Shown: piece by piece, positions 23,880-33,450 of the stretch
Position numbering within the stretch: the first letter of the stretch is position 1
Layout of the letters: each line of letters opens with the position of its first letter
Source: RGIG4576 sp964536025
GTDB taxonomy: Bacteria > Bacteroidota > Bacteroidia > Bacteroidales > Muribaculaceae
DNA: 64,000 nucleotides
Reading direction: 5' to 3'
Assembly (NCBI GenBank): GCA_964536025.1
Contig: CAZHXA010000007.1
Location: forward strand, 1 to 64,000
Position numbers and translations under genes: made by a program
Notes under the pieces: generated by a model
The model's input: only the letters and a program-made list of their open reading frames with translations
Databases searched by the model: none
Told to the model about the DNA's origin: nothing

Positions 23880-25958
23880 ATGAAATTGAACGAAATGTTA
23901 TATCGTTGTTTGTATGTATTTGTGTTGATATTTGCTTTAAATGTAACTAAACCAGTTAATGCTCAAATCAATACGGACCAAGTTATGAATATAGGGCGAA
24001 ATGCAATGTATTTTGAAGATTATGTGTTGTCAATTCAATATTTCAATCAAGTTATAAGCATGAAACCTTATCTTGCCGATCCTTATTATTATAGGGCTGT
24101 GGCAAAATATAGTTTGGGCGATTATAGAGGGGCAGAGGAAGATTGTACATTGGCTATAGAACGAAATCCCTTTATTATAGATGCTTATCAGGTGCGTGGA
24201 GTTGCACGTCAAAACATGCATAAGTATAAAGATGCAATAAACGATTATGATAAAGGATTGAAGTATTTACCAGAACACAAATATTTTTTGATAAACAAAG
24301 CTGTGTGTGAAGTTTCTGTAAAGCAATATGAAAGTGCAATAAAAACTTATGAAAAATTAATTCGGTTGTATCCTAAGTTTGAGAATGCTTATATTGGTAG
24401 AGCCGAACTTTATATGGCACAAAAAGACACCATTAAAGCACTAGAAAACATAAATAAAAGTATAGAATTGAATAAAAATGAGCCGAATGCTTATGTTATG
24501 CGTTCCGAAATTAAAATGCGTTCGTTCAATGATGTTAAAGGAGCATTGGCTGATATGAATGAAGCTATTAAACTCGAACCACATTATTCCGGTTTTTTTA
24601 TCAATCGTGCTTTTATGAAATATAAATTGGACGATTATTTTGGCTCAATGTCCGATTATGATTATGCTTTAAGCCTTGACCCTACAAATGTAACGGCTTA
24701 TTATAACCGTGGCTTGTTAAAAATGGAGGTTAATGAAAATAATAAGGCAATAGAAGATTTTACATATGTGTTGAAGAGTGACCCGGGACATGTAATGGCT
24801 CGTTATAATAGAGCATCGTTATATTATAAAACCGGTCAGTATAAAAAGGCAGTATATGATTATGATGAATTGTTGAAAATATATCCGAATTTTCAGATGG
24901 CATTATATTCTCGAAGCGAATGTAAACGATTATCAGGTGATATGGTAGGAGCTGAGCGTGATTATAATCGTTCTCGCGAATTATATAAGAAAAATAAGAG
25001 TTCGGGAGACTCGGATATGTTTGCTGAGAATAAAAATGAAGTTAGCGACGAACATACATCAGATGGAACAGAATTTGAATCGGAAGATGCTGTAAAAAAT
25101 AAATTTAACACGCTTCTTACTGTAGAGAATGATAATGTTGTAAAACCGGAATATGATAATAAAACACGCGGACGTGTGCAAAATCGAAATATAAAGATTG
25201 ATAATGAACCGATGTTTGTATTGTCGTTTTATACCGGAGGTGGTGATGTAAAAGAGTCTTCATATTATATGAAAGAGGTTGATGAAGCAAATTCTTCAAA
25301 ATTACTACAATTTGTATTACAATTGACCAATCGTATGCCACGTTTATATGAGGACCAAATACAAAAGCATTTTAATTCTATAGAATATTATAATGGAATG
25401 CTTGTAACATCAAAACCTCGTGCTATTGATTATTTAGGGAGAGCATTGGATTTTATGATGGTGAAAAATCCCGATTCTGCTATTGAGGATTGTAATAGGG
25501 CTATTGCAATGCGTGAGAACTTTACACTTGCCTATTTTGTGCGTGCAAGTGCAAGATATTTGCAAATAGAACTTGGAGAAATGTCTGCATCTGAAACAGT
25601 GGAATCTCAAACAAATAAAATAAATGCAGAGCAAGAAGCAATGTTGAAACAACGTAAAAATGCTAAAGCTTATGCTGAAGTAATCAATGATTTTGATAAA
25701 GTTTTGGAATATTCTCCTAAAAATGTGTATGCTCAATATAACAAAGGCTGTGTATATGCAAAAAATAATAATTTAACTTCGGCAATAAGTTGTTTTACTA
25801 TGGCAATTAAAGAAAAAGCCGATTTTGGTGAAGCTTATTATAATAGAGGTTTGATGTATCTTCAACTTGGTAATAAGGAAAAGGGGATAAGTGATTTGAG
25901 TAAAGCCGGGGAATTGGGAATTTTACCATCTTACAGTGTACTTAAACGTATGAATTAA
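23880..25958 (+). CDS. exported tetratricopeptide-repeat protein
   Basis: A 692-residue protein. Signal peptide to about residue 28 (ends VNAQ). Eight to ten TPR units cover about 35-370, with repeated AYxxRG, YYNRGLLK and DYDxAL signatures. A charged Ser/Glu/Asp linker (about 375-440) follows, then a second TPR block (about 520-690) with YNKGCVYA and YYNRGLMYLQLG. It is a periplasmic scaffold; partners are unknown. ATG 23880 is chosen over TTG 23868 because of the promoter position. copA follows after 85 bases without a clear terminator, so read-through is possible. Confidence 0.85.
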   Translation: MKLNEMLYRCLYVFVLIFALNVTKPVNAQINTDQVMNIGRNAMYFEDYVLSIQYFNQVISMKPYLADPYYYRAVAKYSLGDYRGAEEDCTLAIERNPFIIDAYQVRGVARQNMHKYKDAINDYDKGLKYLPEHKYFLINKAVCEVSVKQYESAIKTYEKLIRLYPKFENAYIGRAELYMAQKDTIKALENINKSIELNKNEPNAYVMRSEIKMRSFNDVKGALADMNEAIKLEPHYSGFFINRAFMKYKLDDYFGSMSDYDYALSLDPTNVTAYYNRGLLKMEVNENNKAIEDFTYVLKSDPGHVMARYNRASLYYKTGQYKKAVYDYDELLKIYPNFQMALYSRSECKRLSGDMVGAERDYNRSRELYKKNKSSGDSDMFAENKNEVSDEHTSDGTEFESEDAVKNKFNTLLTVENDNVVKPEYDNKTRGRVQNRNIKIDNEPMFVLSFYTGGGDVKESSYYMKEVDEANSSKLLQFVLQLTNRMPRLYEDQIQKHFNSIEYYNGMLVTSKPRAIDYLGRALDFMMVKNPDSAIEDCNRAIAMRENFTLAYFVRASARYLQIELGEMSASETVESQTNKINAEQEAMLKQRKNAKAYAEVINDFDKVLEYSPKNVYAQYNKGCVYAKNNNLTSAISCFTMAIKEKADFGEAYYNRGLMYLQLGNKEKGISDLSKAGELGILPSYSVLKRMN

Positions 25959-26043
25959 AATAAATTCAATGATTTGGTTTCGTGTTGTGTGTATATGTGT
26001 GGAACCAAAGTGTTTGCTGTTTTGTTCTTTTGAAAAATGATAT

Positions 26044-28278
26044 ATGAAAAAAGAAAATGAAATTATGGTAACTCGTGTGTATCCGGTAATTGGACTGAAA
26101 TGTGCCGCGTGTGCTACACGTATAGATAAAGTATTGAATAAGCAACAGGGAGTAGGGGAATGTACCGTAAATCTTGCAGCAAATAATGTTACGTTAAAAT
26201 ATAATCCTGAAATTATATCACCGGAACAGTTGTCGGAATTAGTACATAATATGGGGTTCCAATTGATTGTCGCCGAAGGAGAAACTGCAAGGCAAACAAT
26301 TGAAGAACAAGAAGAAAAAGACTATAATATTTTAAAGCGTAATACAATATGCTCCATTATATTATCTTTACCCATAGTAATAGTATCCATGTTGTTTATG
26401 GATATTCCTTATGCCAATGAAATAATGGCTGTTTTATCAACTCCTGTTGTTGTATATTTTGGTCGTAGTTTCTTTGTTAATGCATGGAAACAATTTAAGC
26501 AGAAAACTGCCAATATGGATACTCTTGTGGCTTTAAGTATCGGAGTTGCTTATACTTTTAGTTTGTTTAATATGTTTTTCCCCGAGTTCTGGATAAAAAG
26601 GGAGGTTGAGCCACATGTGTATTTTGAAGCATCGAGTGTTATTGTTTCGTTCATTATGTTAGGGCGAATGCTTGAAGAAAAAGCAAAAGGAAAGACAACA
26701 ATTGCGATAAAAAAACTTATGGGACTTACTCCAAAGATTGCTATGCTTGTTGATGAGTCTGGTGTAATGAAAGAAGTGCCGATAGAAACTATTAAAGTAG
26801 GTGATACTATTGCTGTGCGTCCTGGAGAACAGATACCAGTTGATGGTTTCGTGATAAATGGTAGTTCTTATGTTGATGAAAGTATGTTGAATGGAGAGCC
26901 GGTTGCAGTGTTGAAAGAAAAAGATAGTAACGTATATGCTGGAACAATAAATAAAAACGGCTCTTTTGAGTTTCATGCTACAAAGGTAGGTGCTGAAACA
27001 ATGCTTTCTATGATAATAAAGATGGTACAAGAAGCACAAGGTAGTAAAGCTCCTATACAGCGAGTTGCTGATAAAATAGCCGGAATATTTGTGCCTGTAA
27101 TAGTTTCAATTGCTTTGATTTCTATGATAATGTGGATTATATTAGGTGGCGGTAATGGAATAGTTCATGGAATATTGGCTTTTGTGACGGTAGTTATTAT
27201 TGCATGTCCTTGTGCTTTAGGACTTGCTACACCAACCGCTGTAATGGTAGGAATAGGAAAAGGAGCAGAACGAGGTATCTTAATTAAAGATGCAAAGTGC
27301 TTGGAAATAGCTCGAAATATTGATGTAGTTGTGCTTGATAAGACGGGAACGATAACCGAAGGACGACCTGAAGTTGCAGAAGTAGTAATGAGTGAAAATG
27401 AGGATGTAGAACTTGTCGCTAATGTACTGTATAGTCTTGAAGCAAAATCGGAACATCCGTTAGCCGAAGCTATTGTAAAACATTTTAAAAACTTAGATGC
27501 AAAGAATATTAATGTTGATAGTTTTGAAAGTATAACGAGCGAGGGTATAATCGGTGTAGTTAATGGAAAACAATATTTAATTGGAAATACACGTTTGTTA
27601 CATCGGTATAATATAAAGACGGAAGAATATTTAGCAGAGAGAGCCAATGAATTAGAACAATCGGCAATGACTGTAATATGGATAGCCGATGAAAATCGAG
27701 TTTTGGGAATTGTTTCGATAGCCGATAAGGTAAAAACTACATCTGTTGAAGCAATTAATACATTGCATGAAATGGGTATTACGGTATATATGTTGACTGG
27801 TGATAATCGTGCTACAGCTGAAGCTGTAGCTACTAAGGTAGGAATTAAATTTTATGAGTCATCGGTATTACCGCAAGATAAAGCAACGTTTGTGAAGCGA
27901 ATGCAAAGTGAAGGGCATTGTGTTGCAATGGTTGGCGATGGTATAAACGATAGTGCTGCACTTGCACAAGCTGACATAGGAATGGCTATGGGGTGTGGAA
28001 GTGATATCGCTCTTGATATAGCAAAAATAACCATTGTAAAGAATGATTTGGTTAAAGTCGCAGAATCAATAAGATTGTCAAAGCAGATAGTTCGCACTAT
28101 TCACATGAATTTATTTTGGGCTTTTATTTACAATTTAATAGGAGTACCTATTGCAGCAGGAGTATTATATCCGATTAACGGCTTTTTACTTAATCCAATG
28201 ATAGCCGGTGCAGCAATGGCATTTAGTAGTGTGAGTGTTGTAACAAATAGTTTATTGTCAATAAAAAGGTTAAACTAA
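26044..28278 (+). CDS. copA: copper-exporting P1B-type ATPase
   Basis: A 744-residue heavy-metal ATPase. One N-terminal HMA domain with metal-binding C20-A-A-C23; six to eight membrane spans; the transport-site motif CPC in IIACPCALGLATP; the phosphorylated Asp in VLDKTGTITEG; the SEHPLAEAI histidine loop; and GDGINDSAALAQAD. The CPC plus CxxC pattern indicates Cu+ export from the cytoplasm. The actuator loop reads NGEP where TGE is usual. The C-terminal MxxSS-type span region is normal. No copper regulator or chaperone gene is adjacent. An alternative in-frame ATG lies 7 codons downstream. Confidence 0.92.
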   Translation: MKKENEIMVTRVYPVIGLKCAACATRIDKVLNKQQGVGECTVNLAANNVTLKYNPEIISPEQLSELVHNMGFQLIVAEGETARQTIEEQEEKDYNILKRNTICSIILSLPIVIVSMLFMDIPYANEIMAVLSTPVVVYFGRSFFVNAWKQFKQKTANMDTLVALSIGVAYTFSLFNMFFPEFWIKREVEPHVYFEASSVIVSFIMLGRMLEEKAKGKTTIAIKKLMGLTPKIAMLVDESGVMKEVPIETIKVGDTIAVRPGEQIPVDGFVINGSSYVDESMLNGEPVAVLKEKDSNVYAGTINKNGSFEFHATKVGAETMLSMIIKMVQEAQGSKAPIQRVADKIAGIFVPVIVSIALISMIMWIILGGGNGIVHGILAFVTVVIIACPCALGLATPTAVMVGIGKGAERGILIKDAKCLEIARNIDVVVLDKTGTITEGRPEVAEVVMSENEDVELVANVLYSLEAKSEHPLAEAIVKHFKNLDAKNINVDSFESITSEGIIGVVNGKQYLIGNTRLLHRYNIKTEEYLAERANELEQSAMTVIWIADENRVLGIVSIADKVKTTSVEAINTLHEMGITVYMLTGDNRATAEAVATKVGIKFYESSVLPQDKATFVKRMQSEGHCVAMVGDGINDSAALAQADIGMAMGCGSDIALDIAKITIVKNDLVKVAESIRLSKQIVRTIHMNLFWAFIYNLIGVPIAAGVLYPINGFLLNPMIAGAAMAFSSVSVVTNSLLSIKRLN

Positions 28279-28309
28279 TGCTTGTTATAACCGGCTTATG
28301 TATATTTTA

Positions 28310-28342
28310 TTTGTGTAAATCCGTGTTTTTTAGTTAATTTTG
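28310..28342 (+). promoter_or_regulatory. fbp promoter
   Basis: TTTG (28310-28313), 21-base spacer, TAATTTTG (28335-28342): a full match to the Bacteroidota housekeeping promoter, 25 bases before the fbp ATG. Confidence 0.75.
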
Positions 28343-28367
28343 TGAGTGTTGATAAGAAATTACAAAA

Positions 28368-30374
28368 ATGAGTGACGTGTCAATTGATATTTTGAATAAT
28401 AAATATGAAAATGTAGAGAAAGATTTAAGGTATTTACAACTTCTTTCTCGCAGTTTTCCTACAATAGCAGCAGCGAGTACTGAAATAATTAACCTTGAAG
28501 CAATTTTAAATTTGCCCAAAGGAACAGAACATTTCTTGGCCGATTTACACGGAGAATATGAAGCTTTTCAACATGTGCTTCGCAATACTTCTGGTACTAT
28601 AAAACGAAAAGTACGTGAAATTTTCGGTGAAGTACTAAGTCAACAAGAACAAAAAGAAATTTGCACGTTAATTTATTATCCGGAGCAGAAATTGGAATTG
28701 GTTAAGTCTTGTTATAAAAAAGAAATACCGGAAGATTGGTATTTTATAATGATAAACAGGCTTGTATCTGTGTGCCGTACAGTTTCGTCAAAATATACTC
28801 GTTCAAAAGTGCGAAAAGCTTTACCGGAGGATTTTTCATATATAATACAAGAACTTCTTCATGAAAATGCCTTTGAGCCGAATAAACAAGCTTATGTTGA
28901 TGTAATTGTACGCACAATAATTTCTACAGGAAGAGCAGATAACTTTATTATTGCGATAAGTATGCTCATTCAGCGTTTGGTAATCGATCATTTACATATT
29001 TTGGGAGATGTGTTTGATCGTGGACCAAGTCCTGATAAAATTATGGATATTTTGTGTAAATATCATAATTTTGATATTCAATGGGGAAATCATGATATAT
29101 TATGGATGGGTGCTGCATCGGGAAACGATTGCTGTATGGCAAATGTAATACGTCTTGCTTTAAGATATACTAATTTAAGTGTACTTGAAGATGGATATGG
29201 TATTAATTTGTTACCATTGGCAACTTTTGCTATGGAAACTTATTCCAATGATGAATGTAATCAATTTATGCCCATAAATAATGAGGGCAATCCATATAGT
29301 GAAAAGAAAATTAAAATGATTGCTCAAATGCATAAAGCAATCAGTATAATTCAATTCAAACTTGAAGCTCAAATCATTGAACGCCGTCCGGAATTTGAGA
29401 TGAACAATAGAATGCTTTTGCATCGTATAAATTACGAGAAAGGTGTTATTGATATAGATGGAATTGAATATGAATTGAATGATACAAATTTTCCAACAAT
29501 AGATCCGAATAATCCATATACTCTTACTCCGGAAGAGGAATATATAATTTCAAAACTTCATAACTCATTTGTGAGTAGTGAAAAATTAAAGCGTCACATG
29601 ATTTGCTTATTCCGTAACGGATGTGTGTATACTGTGATGAATTCAAATTTACTTTTCCATGCTTCAATTCCGTTAAATGAAGATGGTTCTTTGAAAGAAG
29701 TTTTAGTGGATGGTAAATTATATAAAGGTGAAGAGTTGTTTAAAAAAGTAGGTGCTTTAATACGAGAAGCTTATTTTAGCGATTGTCGTGATGAGCATTA
29801 TTACTATGCTCTTGATTATACATGGTATTTATGGTGTGGTAAGAATTCTCCTGTCTTTGATAAAGATAAAATGGCAACATTTGAGTGTTATTTTATTAAC
29901 GATAAAGAAGCTCAAAAGGAAACTAAAGGTTATTATTATCAACTTCGTGACAGAGAAGATATTTGTGACATGATTTTAGATGAATTTGGAGTAACGGGTA
30001 CGCACAGACACATAATTAATGGTCATGTGCCTGTTAGAACATTGGAAGGAGAACAACCTATTAGGGCAAATGGTAAAATGATGGTTATAGATGGAGGTTT
30101 TTCAAAGGCGTACCAACCTAAAACCGGTATTGCAGGTTATACTCTTGTTTATCATTCAAAAGGTTTCCAATTAGTGCAACATGAGCCATATACATCTATT
30201 GAGCAAGCGGTACGAGAAGGTTATGATATAAAATCAACAACTCAAATAGTTGAATTGAGTGAGCATCGTATGATGGTAAAAAATACAGATATAGGGCGTG
30301 AAATAATGTCACAAATAACAGATTTGAAGAATTTATTATTTGCATATCATAGTGGGCTTATAAGTAATAAATGA
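28368..30374 (+). CDS. fbp: fructose-1,6-bisphosphatase, class III
   Basis: A 668-residue class III FBPase, the type typical of Firmicutes and Bacteroidota. It hydrolyses fructose-1,6-bisphosphate to fructose-6-phosphate in gluconeogenesis. Calcineurin-like metal motifs are present: ADLHGEYEAF (about residues 58-67), LGDVFDRGPSPD (about 211-222), WGNHD (about 239), and NGHVPVR near 560. Length agrees with the family. Together with the PPi-dependent phosphofructokinase at 41340-42992 this fits the Bacteroidales sugar-phosphate node. It converges with the AlbA_2 gene; only 5 bases separate the two stop codons. Confidence 0.95.
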   Translation: MSDVSIDILNNKYENVEKDLRYLQLLSRSFPTIAAASTEIINLEAILNLPKGTEHFLADLHGEYEAFQHVLRNTSGTIKRKVREIFGEVLSQQEQKEICTLIYYPEQKLELVKSCYKKEIPEDWYFIMINRLVSVCRTVSSKYTRSKVRKALPEDFSYIIQELLHENAFEPNKQAYVDVIVRTIISTGRADNFIIAISMLIQRLVIDHLHILGDVFDRGPSPDKIMDILCKYHNFDIQWGNHDILWMGAASGNDCCMANVIRLALRYTNLSVLEDGYGINLLPLATFAMETYSNDECNQFMPINNEGNPYSEKKIKMIAQMHKAISIIQFKLEAQIIERRPEFEMNNRMLLHRINYEKGVIDIDGIEYELNDTNFPTIDPNNPYTLTPEEEYIISKLHNSFVSSEKLKRHMICLFRNGCVYTVMNSNLLFHASIPLNEDGSLKEVLVDGKLYKGEELFKKVGALIREAYFSDCRDEHYYYALDYTWYLWCGKNSPVFDKDKMATFECYFINDKEAQKETKGYYYQLRDREDICDMILDEFGVTGTHRHIINGHVPVRTLEGEQPIRANGKMMVIDGGFSKAYQPKTGIAGYTLVYHSKGFQLVQHEPYTSIEQAVREGYDIKSTTQIVELSEHRMMVKNTDIGREIMSQITDLKNLLFAYHSGLISNK

Positions 30375-30379
30375 AACTT

Positions 30380-31051
30380 TTATAAGCACTCAGTGTCTTC
30401 TGCTTTTAAGATAAAGACACATTGGCTACTGTGATAACGAATATCAAGAGTCTTCATTATACATAGCTTTATTAGTGTATCTTCTGCAACCGATTTAGAA
30501 ACATGTGCCAATATCATATATTCATTTAACGTTATTTCTTGATTGATCTTTAGGTAATCAATAAGAATTAGTTCTTTTTCAGTAAATGAAATAAGAGATG
30601 GGGCCTTTTTTTGTTTAGCTTTCCATATTTTTACTTGAATAGGTGCAGCTAAAATATTTTCGTCGGCTACACGATAATATGCGACCCATTTTTTGTTGTC
30701 ATCTTGAGCTTTAACAGGTAAAATAGATGATGGTGCTACATCTACTTTTAATACACTTTTACCCTCAACCCTATAAGATTGATAAGTTATATTTTGTTCG
30801 GGGCGACAGTACATGGTTGCAGCTTGTTCTATCATATAAATTTGCTCATCGCTCTCAATGCCTACAATTTTCCCATTGTCTTTAACTCCGATAAGCAAAC
30901 TGCCTCCGCTATGATTAGCGAAAGCAGATATGCTACGGGCTATTTTTCTTGCATCAGAGATTTTAAACTTAAAATCTTGACGTTCGTGTTCTCCGTCTTC
31001 TATAAGATTTTGTATATAGTGTTTACTTTTTATCTCAGTATTGATTTTCAT
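30380..31051 (-). CDS. AlbA_2-type (Schlafen-like) putative nucleic-acid-binding regulator
   Basis: A 223-residue protein. The N-terminal about 130 residues form an AlbA_2 domain: EHERQDFKFKISD, then SISAFANHSGGSLLIGVKDNGKIVGIE and a Tyr/Arg-rich stretch YYRVADEN. The C-terminal part (about 150-220) reads as a winged helix (FTEKELILIDYL, NEYMILAHVSKSVAEDTLIKL). Such proteins are usually annotated as DNA- or RNA-binding regulators; the target is unknown. Its start overlaps the stop of the SGNH hydrolase gene by 1 base, so it is the last gene of the acyltransferase-SGNH-AlbA_2 unit. Confidence 0.78.
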   Translation of the reverse strand: MKINTEIKSKHYIQNLIEDGEHERQDFKFKISDARKIARSISAFANHSGGSLLIGVKDNGKIVGIESDEQIYMIEQAATMYCRPEQNITYQSYRVEGKSVLKVDVAPSSILPVKAQDDNKKWVAYYRVADENILAAPIQVKIWKAKQKKAPSLISFTEKELILIDYLKINQEITLNEYMILAHVSKSVAEDTLIKLCIMKTLDIRYHSSQCVFILKAEDTECL

Positions 31052-32160
31052 TATTTTACAATATCTTTCAATACGGTTATCAATTTATTGGCATAGGCAC
31101 GGAAACCTAAATCGGTAAAATGTATACCATCAACAGTACCTTCATTATCGTCACCACTTAAACCTTCACAAGTCACATAGTAAAGATTGTTTGGATTATC
31201 TTTTTTTAATTTTTCATAGTTCCTACGGAATGCAGCATTCTTTTTAGGTAAGTAATTAGCAAAAAAAGAATCATGTTTAGCATAGCTATACATAGGTCCT
31301 TCAACCATAATAATAGGAACTTCGGGACGGAGGGTTCTTAATATATTTACAAATCCGTAGGTTAAAGTGTCGCACATCAATTCAGTACAATTTGGTATTG
31401 GGTCTATGACATAAGCAGTAACATTTGGTATCGTTGCCATAGCACGAGCCATACAATCATCCATTTTACCTTCTCCACTTATGCCTATATTCATACATTC
31501 AATATTCAAATCTCGTTGTATCATATTTGTAGCGACCATACCTGTTCGGGTAGAGCATCCACCTTGCATTATACTTGTTCCGTAGAATACAACTCTTTTG
31601 TCTTTGCGTGGATTATCTAATAGAGGCTTTATTATTGTGGCGGTGCTGTCAACTCCAACTTCCAGCCAATTTATACCATCATAAAGAGGCAGATAAATCA
31701 TGAATTCGTGTATGCCGTCAGGAAGATTTTCAACATAAACTTTAGATTGAATTGAGTCTTTTTTATTTGGTCGGTTGGTATTGACATATTCCCATTTACC
31801 TTTATCGTTCATTATGTATAAATCTGTACCTTTTAATCCGGTATCTGCCATGTGTGCCATATGTGTGTTCCATAACAAATTGTATCTTACACCGACACTC
31901 TTGGAATTGGTTGCAAATCTTACAGCCATACCACTTGAGCATTGGGCTCTTTCCCACAATGTAGGACGTACACTATCTTTAAGATATGCCGGAATACGAG
32001 TATAAGGAGTGAGTGAGTTTTCAAAAGGCTTGTTTATCATTCTTAAATCCAATGCATTCACATACTTAAGTTCTTTTTTATCTTCGGCGTTCATAGTGAA
32101 AGCCATGCAAGACATACACAAAATAAAGAGTATAGTCTTAATAGTTTTAAAATTATTCAT
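31051..32160 (-). CDS. SGNH/GDSL hydrolase with GxDLY domain (paralogue 2)
   Basis: A 369-residue exported protein with the same architecture as the one at 22654-23739: signal peptide (to about residue 25), jelly-roll domain with exact GTDLY (about 110), and SGNH domain. The nucleophile Ser is in YGTSIMQGGCST (about 195), NIGISGEG follows, and the Asp/His pair is in VDGIHFTDLG near the C-terminus. Similarity to its paralogue is obvious across the full length. Its neighbours differ: a membrane acyltransferase 17 bases upstream and the AlbA_2 protein overlapping downstream. A role in trimming or transferring acyl groups on a surface glycan is inferred. Confidence 0.85.
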   Translation of the reverse strand: MNNFKTIKTILFILCMSCMAFTMNAEDKKELKYVNALDLRMINKPFENSLTPYTRIPAYLKDSVRPTLWERAQCSSGMAVRFATNSKSVGVRYNLLWNTHMAHMADTGLKGTDLYIMNDKGKWEYVNTNRPNKKDSIQSKVYVENLPDGIHEFMIYLPLYDGINWLEVGVDSTATIIKPLLDNPRKDKRVVFYGTSIMQGGCSTRTGMVATNMIQRDLNIECMNIGISGEGKMDDCMARAMATIPNVTAYVIDPIPNCTELMCDTLTYGFVNILRTLRPEVPIIMVEGPMYSYAKHDSFFANYLPKKNAAFRRNYEKLKKDNPNNLYYVTCEGLSGDDNEGTVDGIHFTDLGFRAYANKLITVLKDIVK

Positions 32161-32177
32161 ATTATGTTAGTTTTAAG

Positions 32178-33239
32178 TTATTTTACTTTACCGCTCATCA
32201 ATAAAGAAAGCGGTTTGCTTTGCTCTATTATGTAATTAGCACCTAATACAACAGTTATTATTATTATAGAAAAAAATGCAGCTACTATAAGAGTTGGAAT
32301 AAAATTTAAATGCATTCCAATCAATGGTTCTCTGAATGCCGGCATAGGAAACAGAAAAAAATAGTGTAATACATAGATTGATAAACTTTTGCTACCTATA
32401 TATTCCCACATGTGAGTTATATAAGTGCCGTTCGGATTAGTCTCACTATATGAGATTTTACACCAAGATTTAACTACTGATATTGCGATTATGACAACGC
32501 ATAGGTATAGAACGGTTTTTGCAATGTCAAGGCATTCAGATGGGAAAGAAAATTCCCAAGACCAACATACATAATACATTAAAAAAGCTCCGATAATCAT
32601 CGAAATGGTTATATATGTTGAATTTGCTGTAATGTTATCAAAATGTTCTTTCTCGGAATGAGCTAATACGCCAAACATAAATATGGGATAAAATTCAAAA
32701 ACCAAAGGTAAACCAATAACATTATTTACAATATCAGGTATAATGCCGTATTTTGAAAAACATCCTAATAACATCCATGATATGATTATAGTAATTAATT
32801 TTGTTATAAATGTTTTACATTTAGATATTATTGGAATTATTGCACAATACAAAAGTATGATTTCAAATAGGCATAATGTGAACCAATAGCCATTTTTCCC
32901 AACATTAGTATACAGACCTTCCCAAGTTGAGACAAATGGGCTTTGAATTCCGCTATGAGGGAAATAGTAAATCCATAAAGAACTCATAACAAAAAATGGT
33001 ATGAGTAATTGCTTAACACGTATTCCTAAGTGAGGAATTATTAATTTGTCGTTGTTTAATTTATAACTGAAATAGCCACTTATAAAAAAGAAAATAGGCA
33101 TGTGAATTCTCTCAACAAATTTAAATAGTACAGCACTATCGATATCTCGAATACACATTGTAAGCACATGTCCCATGATAACCATAAAAATGGCTAATCC
33201 TTTTAGTATGTCAAAATGATGTAATCGTACTTTTGTCAT
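32178..33239 (-). CDS. acyltransferase family 3 membrane protein
   Basis: A 353-residue protein with about ten membrane spans. It starts with RLHHFDILKGLAIFMVIMGHV, including the catalytic-type His of acyltransferase-3 enzymes (FxxxKGxxIxxVxxGH pattern), and has HMPIFFFISGY near residues 46-56, another family mark. These proteins move acetyl or other acyl groups across or on the inner membrane to O-antigen, exopolysaccharide or peptidoglycan. First gene of the operon with the SGNH hydrolase and AlbA_2 protein, with a good promoter at 33276-33306. The acceptor is unknown. Confidence 0.88.
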   Translation of the reverse strand: MTKVRLHHFDILKGLAIFMVIMGHVLTMCIRDIDSAVLFKFVERIHMPIFFFISGYFSYKLNNDKLIIPHLGIRVKQLLIPFFVMSSLWIYYFPHSGIQSPFVSTWEGLYTNVGKNGYWFTLCLFEIILLYCAIIPIISKCKTFITKLITIIISWMLLGCFSKYGIIPDIVNNVIGLPLVFEFYPIFMFGVLAHSEKEHFDNITANSTYITISMIIGAFLMYYVCWSWEFSFPSECLDIAKTVLYLCVVIIAISVVKSWCKISYSETNPNGTYITHMWEYIGSKSLSIYVLHYFFLFPMPAFREPLIGMHLNFIPTLIVAAFFSIIIITVVLGANYIIEQSKPLSLLMSGKVK

Positions 33240-33275
33240 AAAAGTCTATAAATTATAAATATGATATTATTATTG

Positions 33276-33306
33276 CAAAAATAACTTTTTTGCGATTAAA
33301 GTACAA
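33276..33306 (-). promoter_or_regulatory. promoter of the acyltransferase-SGNH-AlbA_2 operon
   Basis: Minus-strand TTG (33306-33304), 20-base spacer, TATTTTTG (33283-33276): a close match to the Bacteroidota promoter, about 37 bases before the ATG at 33239. Confidence 0.7.
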
Positions 33307-33390
33307 CAATAATAATTATTATTTCATTGGAAAATTTAAGGAATAAAGTAGGTGATTGAGGTAATTTATTATGAATAATGTAAGTTAATA

Positions 33391-33432
33391 AAAAATAACC
33401 GAAAGAGATTGATTCCGCTTTCGGTTATTTTT
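33391..33432 (-). terminator. terminator of the OmpA lipoprotein gene
   Basis: AATAACCGAAAG pairs with CTTTCGGTTATT around a 12-base loop, with A-runs on the plus strand that give a U-tract on the minus transcript. It lies 19 bases past the stop at 33451. Confidence 0.85.
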
Positions 33433-33450
33433 ATTGGTTTGGGTTAAATT

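Noticed and set aside
27165..27647. 160-residue frame antisense to copA
   Set aside because: Covers the DKTGT region of a well-conserved ATPase; composition is that of a shadow frame.
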